Shown one piece after another: positions 1 to 6,894 of a stretch of 39,726 nt of DNA. Under the pieces are notes generated by a model that was given only the letters and a program-made list of their open reading frames with translations, searched no databases and had not been told where the DNA came from. A program made the translations under genes and the position numbers. How positions within the stretch are numbered: position 1 is the first letter of the stretch; each line of letters starts with the position of its first letter. The DNA comes from Kiritimatiellia bacterium (GTDB taxonomy: Bacteria; Verrucomicrobiota; Kiritimatiellia; RFP12; DVOR01), in NCBI GenBank assembly GCA_017558005.1, contig JAFYWN010000011.1, positions 1-39,726 on the forward strand, in the 5' to 3' direction.

Positions 1-471
1 CATATTACACGCGCCAAGCCTTTCAATACCACTAAACCAGTTAATAATCAAATCCTATCACATACCCCTACGCGTTACAAGAAAATTTTTCTTCCCGCCG
101 ATTTGATGTTATCCCAATGAGCCATGCTCGCGGTTAACGATGCTTCGCACCATGGTCAAGCGGCAGAGCCGCTGGTTAACGCCAACGATTCGGTTAAGGG
201 CGGTGAAGAAAAAGGGACAAAGAGACTATCGTAGTTTTGCTACAGTTTACAGTTTCGGGCACGATGTGCCCTACAGTTCAGAGTTTCACAGCACTTCGTG
301 CTCGAGCGCATATTCGGTCGCCTCGTACCCTTGCAGTAAGAAGTGGCATGCGCACGCTGGCAAAGAGTATGTTCTGTGCAGGTCCATTGTTGGACCTGTT
401 CATTGATTTCTGAAACCCACACCCAGAACTCAGAATCTAGAACACCGACTCCTGAACGATGGCAAAGCCAT
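1..471. other. gene-free DNA with many short-loop hairpins
   Basis: No convincing coding sequence was found here. The stretch holds several perfect inverted repeats with 3-4 nt loops: 159-173 (AGCGGC/AGA/GCCGCT), 257-271 (GGGCAC/GAT/GTGCCC), 290-302 (AGCAC/TTC/GTGCT), 379-398 (8-bp stem, TTGT loop) and 459-471 (ATGGC/AAA/GCCAT). Another, at 488-500 (ACACT/AAA/AGTGT), lies in the adjoining repeat. Short direct repetitions such as TACAGTT near 240-275 are also present. Small open frames across this DNA have no recognisable protein features. Function unknown. Confidence 0.5.
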
Positions 472-949
472 TCTCTTCTCTCTACGCACACTAAAAGTGT
501 AGCAAAACGGAGCCAAGTAGTCAACTCTACCGACCCAGGTAAGCGAAAATTTCGCGATAAGTAGGCGAAATTTCCGCTTGAAAATCGGCGACTTTGGTTA
601 CCCAATTTCGCTGATATTGCGACCCAATTTCGCTGATATTGACCCGAAATTGCTTTAGCTTTCCCCAAAAAGCTGCTACTTGTTGATAACTTTTCTATCA
701 CACTTGGTCCAAAATTTCGCAAGGAAGCCGCTGTAGCGGAGTTGATTTTGTCCTATTTTTGACTTATATCTTTATTTTTCAAAGAGTTATGCAGTTTTAG
801 CAAAGTTGAGCAAAAACGCCGAAAATCCGCCGATCCGCCGAAAAAATTTCAAAAAACTGCGTCGAAAAACCCGCATTGTTGATAACTTGTTGATAACTCA
901 AAAAAGTTTTCAACAGCCGAAAAATCGTCAAAATTTTCAAAAAAGTGAA
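472..949 (+). repeat. long noncoding repeat, copy A (about 480 bp)
   Basis: This segment matches 22443-22965 in the same orientation over almost its whole length, with scattered substitutions. The 45-bp length difference is explained by two fewer units of a 22-23-bp tandem array (588-650 here). Contents in order: a hairpin at 488-500; the palindrome GCGAAAATTTCGC near 543-555; a near-palindrome containing GCGAAATTTC; the tandem array with AATTTCGC cores; TTGTTGATAAC at 680-690; two head-to-tail TTGTTGATAAC at 876-886 and 887-897; and TTTTCAACA at 907-915. The last sites are one base from the DnaA-box consensus on one strand or the other. No plausible protein is encoded. An origin-like or protein-binding role is inference. 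Confidence 0.8.
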
Positions 950-972
950 CTTTTCGCGCACAGGATTTTAAC

Positions 973-1001
973 CACGAATTTCACGAATTTACACGAATTT
1001 T
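973..1001. repeat. three CACGAATT direct repeats
   Basis: The 8-mer CACGAATT occurs at 973-980, 982-989 and 992-999, just after copy A of the long repeat. Short runs of this style are scattered in intergenic DNA of some bacterial genomes. No function can be assigned here. Confidence 0.6.
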
Positions 1002-1334
1002 AGAAACCACAGAATACGCGAAAAACTCGAAAAAAGCAGCGTATGCAAAGGACAGCATGTGGTTTTCCGCCAGCCACGCGATGCGGGCAGCAGCTAATCG
1101 CGGCGCGATGGCGCTTTCAGCGCCCCACGATTACTGCTCGCCCTCTAAGGACTGCAGGTGGATAGATTAGACGGGCAACCGCCCGTCGCTCAAATAGATT
1201 ATGGATAGGTTAAGGATAGATTAACCATTTACGAAGTAGCCCCCACATCTCCCACCTCATCCTCCCCATCTTTGATGCTCCTGCATTTCTCCGCCTTCAC
1301 AGGCGAGTCCGCAGGACGAGCACGGGGTAAAGCG
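1002..1334. other. gene-free spacer with hairpins
   Basis: No gene is supported. Hairpins visible include GGCGCT/TTC/AGCGCC near 1104-1118, GACGGGC/AACC/GCCCGTC near 1169-1186, and GTCC/GCA/GGAC near 1308-1318. These continue the short-loop hairpin style seen at 150-500. Confidence 0.4.
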
Positions 1335-1399
1335 CCCTGCCGCGGGTGCAGGGGTGCGAACCCCTGCCTGAGGGGCGTGGGGGCGAAGTTAGCCCCCAC
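1335..1399 (+). repeat. GC-rich palindromic element, partial copy
   Basis: This matches the 3' half of the element at 1444-1530, beginning CCCTGCCGCGGGTGCAGGGG. It ends in an 8-bp stem with a 7-nt loop (1377-1384 with 1392-1399, GTGGGGGC/GCCCCCAC). The 5' half carrying GTGAGCACCAGTAAAA is absent. Confidence 0.6.
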
Positions 1400-1443
1400 A
1401 TCTCCCTTCTCTCTCCTTACTTCTTTCTCCCCTTTCCCTTTTT

Positions 1444-1530
1444 CTCCGTGAGCACCAGTAAAAGCATCCGTCAGGATGCTTAGCGTGCAGGGCTCAGCCC
1501 TGCCGCGGGTGCAGGGGTGCGACCCCCTGC
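1444..1530 (+). repeat. GC-rich palindromic element, copy 1
   Basis: A pyrimidine-rich tract leads into the conserved block CTCCGTGAGCACCAGTAAAA. It is followed by hairpins GCATCC/GTCA/GGATGC, GCAGGGCTCAGCCCTGC and a third GC-rich stem (GCAGGGG pairing with a CCCCTGC-type arm). The same order occurs at 22349-22435 and, inverted, at 23056-23145 and 23304-23382. It resembles REP/BIME-type or structured-RNA repeats. The mobility mechanism is unknown. Confidence 0.75.
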
Positions 1531-1592
1531 CTTGGGGGCGTGGGGGCGCCCACTGGTCGGCGCATGGCGGTGCAAAAGTTGCGCGAGTGCGC

Positions 1593-1619
1593 TTGCGCGC
1601 GTAGCGCGTTTGGTATAAT
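1593..1619 (+). promoter_or_regulatory. extended -10 promoter for resB operon
   Basis: TATAAT at 1614-1619 is preceded by TGG, giving an extended -10. A weak -35 candidate, TTGCGC, lies at 1593-1598 with a short 15-nt spacer. Only 6 nt separate the -10 from the ATG at 1626, so the transcript would start at or next to the start codon and be leaderless. Confidence 0.6.
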
Positions 1620-1625
1620 GCAAGC

Positions 1626-2306
1626 ATGCGAAGAGTTTTCCGTTTTGTTTCTACTCATTTGCCACTGTGTGCGACGTTGACGCTTTTGGCGTTCAGTGCG
1701 GTGGCGATTGTTTTGGCTTTCCCCTCAATGCGTTCGCTCTTACAATCTCCTTGGGCGAATGGTGTGATGTGGGCATTTTTAGTGTGTTTGGGAGGTGTTA
1801 CGCTGCGGGCGCTGTGGCGGAAACGTTGGGTTAGCGCATTGTTTCACCTTGGGACGATGTTGATTGTCATCGGCGGTGGGCTAACTGCGGGTTATGCGAA
1901 GGAGGGGCAACTCATCTTTACCGATGCGTCTTATGCGCCGCCAGAGTATCGTCAGTGTCTCATTGATGGAGATCGGGTGGCATTACACTCCTTTGAGGTG
2001 CCAACCTACCCTGATGGGATGCCGAAGCAGTACATTACGCATTTAATTTTCCCTGAGGGGACGCGGACGGTTTCTGTGAATGCACCCTTGCGTCGGAAGG
2101 GGTGGACGTACTACCAGATGTCCTACCAACAGGTCGAGGGCTACTATGGCGAACCGGTCTACAACACGATTCTTACGGTGCGCAAAGACCCTGGAGCAAC
2201 GGTGACCTTCTGCGGTTATGGCACAGTTATTTTGGCCGCTTTTCTCTTAGCCCTTCGCGAGACGGCGCGTCGCAATCAGCTTCGCCGACAGGAGGTGGTG
2301 GCATGA
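1626..2306 (+). CDS. resB: ResB/CcsB-like cytochrome c biogenesis protein
   Basis: A 226-residue membrane protein resembling the ResB/CcsB half of the system II cytochrome c maturation complex. That complex delivers haem to apocytochrome c outside the inner membrane. Hydrophobic segments lie near residues 12-32, 46-64 and 69-88, with a final one near 193-212. Between them is an extracytoplasmic region ending in a KDPG motif directly before the last membrane segment, as in the family. His in ALFHLGTML matches the family's membrane histidine. It is much shorter than classical ResB (about 450-600 residues), so it is a compact version. The stop overlaps the start of ccsA in ATGA. No Shine-Dalgarno is visible; the promoter -10 sits 6 nt upstream. 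Confidence 0.8.
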   Translation: MRRVFRFVSTHLPLCATLTLLAFSAVAIVLAFPSMRSLLQSPWANGVMWAFLVCLGGVTLRALWRKRWVSALFHLGTMLIVIGGGLTAGYAKEGQLIFTDASYAPPEYRQCLIDGDRVALHSFEVPTYPDGMPKQYITHLIFPEGTRTVSVNAPLRRKGWTYYQMSYQQVEGYYGEPVYNTILTVRKDPGATVTFCGYGTVILAAFLLALRETARRNQLRRQEVVA

Positions 2307-3031
2307 CACTCAAAACTGACACCCTGGGATTGCTCCTCACCCTGCAGGTCGCCTTTGCGGCGATTAGCATTTTCCTCCCCAAGCCCGCCAATAAGTGGAC
2401 GTGGCGAGCGATTCTCCCCTTAGCCCTTACCATCCTCACGATGCGATGGTGGCAGGTGGATCACCCGCCGATGCGCAATCTCTTTGAGGCATTCTTGTGG
2501 TTGCCCCCGCTACTCACAGGCATGACGTTTTATAGTCAATGGCGCGATCGCACAGATACTACGCGTTTGGACGCGGCTTTATGTTTTTTGGTTGCCTTTC
2601 CGCTCGCCTTTGTCTTTGATGCGGCCCCTGGGCGACTGCCCCCTGTTTTGCAGAGTCCACTCTTCGTGCCTCACGTCTTAGGGTACATGATCTCCTACGT
2701 TTTACTTACGCGTGCATTTGCCTTAGAGTGTCTCAAACAGTCCGATGCGGCGCGCGAAAATGCGGCATGGGGCTTTGCCTGCATCTCACTCTCGCTCGCG
2801 CTCGGTTCCTACTGGGGCAACGAAGCGTGGGGGGCCTATTGGCAATGGGACCCCAAAGAACAGTGGTCACTCGCCACATGGTGCGTTTATGCCGCCTATC
2901 TTCACCTTCCTGGTCGACGCAAGTGGCGCATCACCCTGTTAGGGGTGGGCGTGCTCTTTATCGTCTTGACCGTTACTTGGATTAATCTTTCAAAGCTCTT
3001 TTCGGGGATGCATAGCTATGCAGGAGTCTGA
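2303..3031 (+). CDS. ccsA: CcsA/CcmC-family haem handling protein
   Basis: The partner of ResB in system II cytochrome c maturation, a polytopic membrane protein that exports and presents haem. It has 242 residues from the ATG that overlaps the resB stop. The tryptophan-rich WWD signature is clear at about residues 170-193, including WGAYWQWDPKEQW. Candidate haem-ligand histidines are His124 (FVPHVLGYMISY) and His201. The C-terminus carries GMHSYA, close to the family's GLHSYG ending. Several membrane spans flank these motifs. A longer reading frame starts further upstream inside resB. The ATGA-coupled start is preferred because it begins at the first membrane segment and has GGAGGTGG just upstream. 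Confidence 0.9.
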   Translation: MTLKTDTLGLLLTLQVAFAAISIFLPKPANKWTWRAILPLALTILTMRWWQVDHPPMRNLFEAFLWLPPLLTGMTFYSQWRDRTDTTRLDAALCFLVAFPLAFVFDAAPGRLPPVLQSPLFVPHVLGYMISYVLLTRAFALECLKQSDAARENAAWGFACISLSLALGSYWGNEAWGAYWQWDPKEQWSLATWCVYAAYLHLPGRRKWRITLLGVGVLFIVLTVTWINLSKLFSGMHSYAGV

Positions 3032-3845
3032 TTTCGCCAATCATCCCGCCGTACAAGCCATTGATTCGGCCATTGATGCCCTTACCGTTTTACGCGAGAA
3101 CGGCACCAAATTAGTCCCCGTCTCGCCCGAAGTGTGGCGCGACTTTATTGCCCCTGCGGCAGCCAAACCCACCGCCGCCCCTGCCCCTCAAGCGACCCCG
3201 CTCCCCGCAGTGCCCCCGCCTGCGCAGGCCAATCGCGCCGCCCAAACCAAGGCAAGCGACACACCCGAAGAACGTGCGACCGCAATGGCAGAATTGACGG
3301 CAACCATTACCGCCTGTAAGGGGTGCCCCTACGCCGCTGAACAACGTTATATCGGCCATGGTACGGTCTACCATCCGCGCGTCATGGTGGTCAATGGCGC
3401 TTGCCTCGCTGGAGATTCTGCGATGGCCGTGGGGTCGCGCCTGGAAGGTGCGGCAGGAGAACTACTCCAAAAGATGTTTTCAGCAATCGGCCTCTCCGAC
3501 AACGACCTTTACATTACCTCCGTCCTCAAGTGCCCCGTGCAAGGTCGCCCCGAAGGCTCTGCGCTCAAGACGTGCAATGCCTTTTTGCAGAAAGAAATCG
3601 ACACCATTAAGCCACAGGTCATTGTGATGTTGGGCGATATCGCCGCGAAGGCGCTCATTCCTCGCGGGGGTGCAGCCACGAGCAAGGTGGGACAACTACA
3701 TCTTTACGGCCAACACATTCCGGCAATCAAACTTTATCACCCCATGCGCATCTTGATGTTGGACGATATCCTCGCCCGCCCCCTGAAGCAGGAAAACTGG
3801 GATGCGCTCAAACTCTTGAAGACGCGGTTGAAGTTCGACAACTAA
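3018..3845 (+). CDS. uracil-DNA glycosylase superfamily protein, divergent active site
   Basis: A 275-residue protein with an Ala/Pro-rich linker (about 45-80) and a C-terminal domain like family 4 uracil-DNA glycosylases, which remove uracil from DNA. The four cysteines expected for the 4Fe-4S cluster are present: C100 and C103 (CKGC), C172 (LKCPV) and C186 (KTCNAFL). YITSVLKCP and KLYHP (His241) match family motifs. The first active-site motif, normally GEAPG followed by an acidic residue, is instead NGACLAGDSAM. The usual S-x-x-RG motif appears as TSKVGQ. Uracil excision is therefore uncertain; it may act on another lesion or be inactive. The gene overlaps the ccsA end by 14 nt, so it is translationally linked. 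Confidence 0.75.
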   Translation: MQESDFANHPAVQAIDSAIDALTVLRENGTKLVPVSPEVWRDFIAPAAAKPTAAPAPQATPLPAVPPPAQANRAAQTKASDTPEERATAMAELTATITACKGCPYAAEQRYIGHGTVYHPRVMVVNGACLAGDSAMAVGSRLEGAAGELLQKMFSAIGLSDNDLYITSVLKCPVQGRPEGSALKTCNAFLQKEIDTIKPQVIVMLGDIAAKALIPRGGAATSKVGQLHLYGQHIPAIKLYHPMRILMLDDILARPLKQENWDALKLLKTRLKFDN

Positions 3846-3868
3846 CCCCTTACCGCAGAAAGCCTCTT

Positions 3869-5170
3869 ATGTCTCGTTTTATCATCAAAGGCGGCAATCG
3901 CATCTCCGGGACACACCAAGTCCCCGGCAACAAAAATGCGGCGCTCCCGATGCTCGCAGCCACCCTCCTCGCCTCTGAACCTGTCACCCTTGAAAATGTG
4001 CCCGACATCTTAGACGTGCGCAAGATGGTGGAAGGCCTCCGTGAACTCGGCGCCCTCGTGGAGGGCTCTCCTGCCGAGCATCGTCTTACGATTGACGCAC
4101 GCCAACTCAAAACACCCGCCACAGTGTCGGCCAAAATCTGCACCAGCATCCGCACCTCCTTCCTCTTCGCGGGGCCCTGTTTGGCCCGTTGCGGAAGTAT
4201 TCTCCTTGGTGGGGCGCCTGGTGGCGACAGCATTGGGCGGCGGCGTCTCGACACGCACGTCAATGGGTTTCGAGAGATGGGCGCAGAGACCGTCTTCAAA
4301 CACTCGGGTGCGATTACCCTCTCCTGCAAGGCGGGACTGACCGGAACGCGCTTCGTCCTGGATGAAACCTCGGTGATGGCCACCGAAAACTTAGTAATGG
4401 CGGCCGTCTTAGCTAAGGGCACAACGACACTCTACAACGTTGCCTGCGAACCGCACGTGCAAAACCTCTGCAATATGCTTGTGGCGATGGGCGCAAACAT
4501 TGAAGGCATCAGCACCAACCGCCTCATCATCCACGGGGTCGAACGCTTAGGCGGCGGCACCTTTCGCGTTGGGGGGGATGCGATTGAAGCGGCAAGCTAC
4601 ATCGTTGCGGCACTGGTCACAAAGGGTGAACTCACCCTGCAAGGTGTGGAAAAGGAAGATATGGACATCCTCCTGCCCGTCTTCCGCAAATTTGGGGTAA
4701 CCTGGACGGTTGATGCCGCCACACGCACCCTCCATCTCCCGCCCAACCAGAAATTGCGCACGACCTATGACCTCGGCAAGGCCATCCCGAAGATTGAAGA
4801 TGGCCCCTGGCCCATGACCCCCTCAGACCTCCTGAGCGTGCTCATCGTGCTTGCCACCCAAACACGTGGTACCGAACTCTTCTTTGAAAAGATGTTTGAA
4901 AGCCGCCTCTACTTCGTGGACCACCTCATCGGTATGGGTGCACGCATTGTGCAATGTGACCCCCATCGTGCGGTGGTGACAGGCCCCACCCATCTGCATG
5001 GCGGCACGGTTTCCAGTCCGGACATCCGCGCAGGCATCGCCCTCATTATCGCGGCGCTCTGCGCAAAGGGCGAAACCATCATTCACAATGCCGAATCCAT
5101 TGACCGCGGCTACGAACGCGTGGAAGAAAACCTTCAAGCGCTTGGCGCGCGGATTGTCCGAAAGCCCTAA
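3869..5170 (+). CDS. murA: UDP-N-acetylglucosamine 1-carboxyvinyltransferase
   Basis: MurA transfers enolpyruvate from phosphoenolpyruvate to UDP-GlcNAc, the first committed cytoplasmic step of peptidoglycan synthesis. The protein has 433 residues, close to the usual 420. It starts MSRFIIKGGN, with the substrate-binding Lys22-Asn23 in PGNKNAALP. The catalytic loop, normally PGGCxIG, reads PGGDSIG, so the fosfomycin-target Cys (Cys115 in E. coli) is Asp120 here (codon GAC at 4226-4228). The later WPMTPSDLLS segment keeps the conserved Asp. Asp at this site is known from mycobacterial and chlamydial MurA and causes natural fosfomycin resistance. The gene lies 23 nt after the preceding one. No good Shine-Dalgarno is seen. 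Confidence 0.95.
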   Translation: MSRFIIKGGNRISGTHQVPGNKNAALPMLAATLLASEPVTLENVPDILDVRKMVEGLRELGALVEGSPAEHRLTIDARQLKTPATVSAKICTSIRTSFLFAGPCLARCGSILLGGAPGGDSIGRRRLDTHVNGFREMGAETVFKHSGAITLSCKAGLTGTRFVLDETSVMATENLVMAAVLAKGTTTLYNVACEPHVQNLCNMLVAMGANIEGISTNRLIIHGVERLGGGTFRVGGDAIEAASYIVAALVTKGELTLQGVEKEDMDILLPVFRKFGVTWTVDAATRTLHLPPNQKLRTTYDLGKAIPKIEDGPWPMTPSDLLSVLIVLATQTRGTELFFEKMFESRLYFVDHLIGMGARIVQCDPHRAVVTGPTHLHGGTVSSPDIRAGIALIIAALCAKGETIIHNAESIDRGYERVEENLQALGARIVRKP

Positions 5171-5233
5171 CCCCTCGTATTACGCCCCACCGCTGAAGTC
5201 TGTTTCATCTATCGCATCCTTGCGCCGAACCCT

Positions 5234-6106
5234 ATGCGTAAAACCCTTGCCCAACTCCTCGCAATCGCCCGCTTCTCCGCCCTGGAACTTCTGGGGACGC
5301 CAGCGGTCTTGCTCCTGATGTTGACGGCGTCCGTCGGCACCTTAGTCCTGCCCCTCTTCCAATTCCAACGCTTTTCGGAAGATGGACGCCTGGCCCGCGA
5401 CTGCGGTTTAGCCACCGCCTTCCTCTTTGGGCTTTTCTTAGTGGCGGGCAGTGCGGGGCGATTACGCAGGGCACTCACCGATGGCACGGCGGCGATTGCC
5501 CTCACCAAGCCCCTCTCACGCGGCGTGTGGTTCTGCGGGCAACTCTTGGGTTCGGCAGGGATGCTCCTCTGGTTTTTACTCGGCATGAGCGCGGCTACAC
5601 TCACGGCAGAAGCCTTTTCACCGCAGTATCACACCACAGGCGCCTACGCAAATGTCTCAGGCGTCCTGCGTTCGCTCCTCTTCCCCGTGGCGGCATTACT
5701 TCTGGGCGCACTCAACAACCGTTTTCTGCGTGGGCGCTTCACCCTCACCGCGACGCTCGCCCTACCTCCCCTCCTCTGGGCCTCCACCCTCCTCACGCCC
5801 GACCTTCACCTCGGCATCCTCTCCTTCCCGCCGATTGTTTTCCTCTTTTTAATCCAAATGCTTGCCCTCTCAGGCGCGGCGGCGGTGGTGCTTTCACCTG
5901 GACTCTTAACCTGCCTCACCTTAGGCAGTGCCTTTTTGGTCTTGATTCTCCCAGGCGGTTCGGCATGGTTGCCCTTAGATCGCCTCGCCTATGGGGGCGC
6001 AGTCCCGCTTGATACAATGCTTAGTTTACTTCCGCAGGCACTCACCTTCACCGCACTCTGCCTCTGGGTCGGTAGCATCCTCCTGCGCAGAAAGGAATCG
6101 GTATGA
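5234..6106 (+). CDS. ABC-2 type permease subunit
   Basis: A 290-residue hydrophobic protein with about six to seven membrane segments across its length. Early examples are near residues 20-40 and 62-80. The motif ALTKPLSRGVWFCGQLLG after the second segment recalls the cytoplasmic coupling region of ABC-2 permeases, and a similar ALTFTKPIHRLTLWWG occurs in the second permease of this cluster. It would form the membrane channel of an exporter with the ATPase whose start overlaps its stop (ATGA). The 63-nt gap after murA shows no terminator. The substrate is not evident. Alternatives within the ABC-2 superfamily cannot be separated by eye. Confidence 0.75.
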   Translation: MRKTLAQLLAIARFSALELLGTPAVLLLMLTASVGTLVLPLFQFQRFSEDGRLARDCGLATAFLFGLFLVAGSAGRLRRALTDGTAAIALTKPLSRGVWFCGQLLGSAGMLLWFLLGMSAATLTAEAFSPQYHTTGAYANVSGVLRSLLFPVAALLLGALNNRFLRGRFTLTATLALPPLLWASTLLTPDLHLGILSFPPIVFLFLIQMLALSGAAAVVLSPGLLTCLTLGSAFLVLILPGGSAWLPLDRLAYGGAVPLDTMLSLLPQALTFTALCLWVGSILLRRKESV

Positions 6107-6894
6107 CGCACGAAACGGTTCTTGAACTCTCTGACGTCCGTAAAACCTTCCGAGACTTTTGGGGCCGCCCCACCGTGGAAGCGGTCAAAGGTGTCACCTT
6201 TTCCGTCCATGCGGGGGAAGTTTTTGGGTTGCTCGGACCCAATGGATCGGGAAAAAGTACAACGATTCGCATGCTTTTGGGGTTGCTCAAAGCCGACAGT
6301 GGGGCGATTCGCATCTTTGGTCAATCCCCCGACTCTGCCGAAGCGCGCCGCGCCATCGGTTATCTGCCAGAGATTACCTATCTGCACCCCTTCCTAACGC
6401 CGCGTGAGACGTTGCGCTACTACGGGCGACTCTCGGGCTTAACGCGGGACATCTTGGAAGCGCGCATTGAAGACCTCCTCAACCTCACAGGGCTCAGCCA
6501 CGCAGGTAATCGCCATGTAGGCACCTTCTCAAAGGGCATGACCCGTCGCGTGGGATTGGCACAAGCCCTGCTCAATGCACCCAAACTCCTCGTGCTTGAT
6601 GAGCCAACCTCGGGCTTGGACCCCGTTGGCACGCGCGAGGTGAAAGATTTGATTTTAGCCCTCCGCGAACGCGGTATCTCCGTCTTAATGAGCTCACATT
6701 TGCTGGGAGACGTGCAAGAGTGTTCAGACCGCGTGTTGATTCTCGACCGCGGGGAGACCCGTGCGCAGGGAGAGGTGCAAGCACTCAAAGGAACGCTTGA
6801 ATCCTTCTTCCTCCATTCCATTGACGCAGCAGAGCAGACTCCGCCCTTAGAAGCGGCGGGCGGCCTCCCGTGGTTAGGACAGCGCAAGGCATGA
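6103..6894 (+). CDS. ABC transporter ATP-binding protein
   Basis: The nucleotide-binding subunit that powers the flanking permeases. The 263 residues carry all core motifs: Walker A GPNGSGKST (about 45-53), a Q-loop-region substitution around YLPEITYLHPFLTP, signature FSKGM (142-146), Walker B KLLVLDEP (161-168) followed by TSGLD, and the H-loop histidine at about 199 (SSHL). This arrangement is typical of ABC-2 exporter ATPases of the CcmA/GldA/NatA type. The start overlaps the upstream permease stop, and its stop overlaps the downstream permease start. All three subunits should therefore be made together. The substrate is unknown. Confidence 0.92.
   Translation: MTHETVLELSDVRKTFRDFWGRPTVEAVKGVTFSVHAGEVFGLLGPNGSGKSTTIRMLLGLLKADSGAIRIFGQSPDSAEARRAIGYLPEITYLHPFLTPRETLRYYGRLSGLTRDILEARIEDLLNLTGLSHAGNRHVGTFSKGMTRRVGLAQALLNAPKLLVLDEPTSGLDPVGTREVKDLILALRERGISVLMSSHLLGDVQECSDRVLILDRGETRAQGEVQALKGTLESFFLHSIDAAEQTPPLEAAGGLPWLGQRKA

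Noticed and set aside
1444..1530. Palindromic elements considered as integron attC sites
   Set aside because: No GTTRRRY-type core at the ends, no gene cassettes between copies, and no integrase in the window.
1229..1627. 132-codon minus-strand frame
   Set aside because: It runs through the palindromic repeat elements, has low-complexity composition, and lies opposite the resB promoter.
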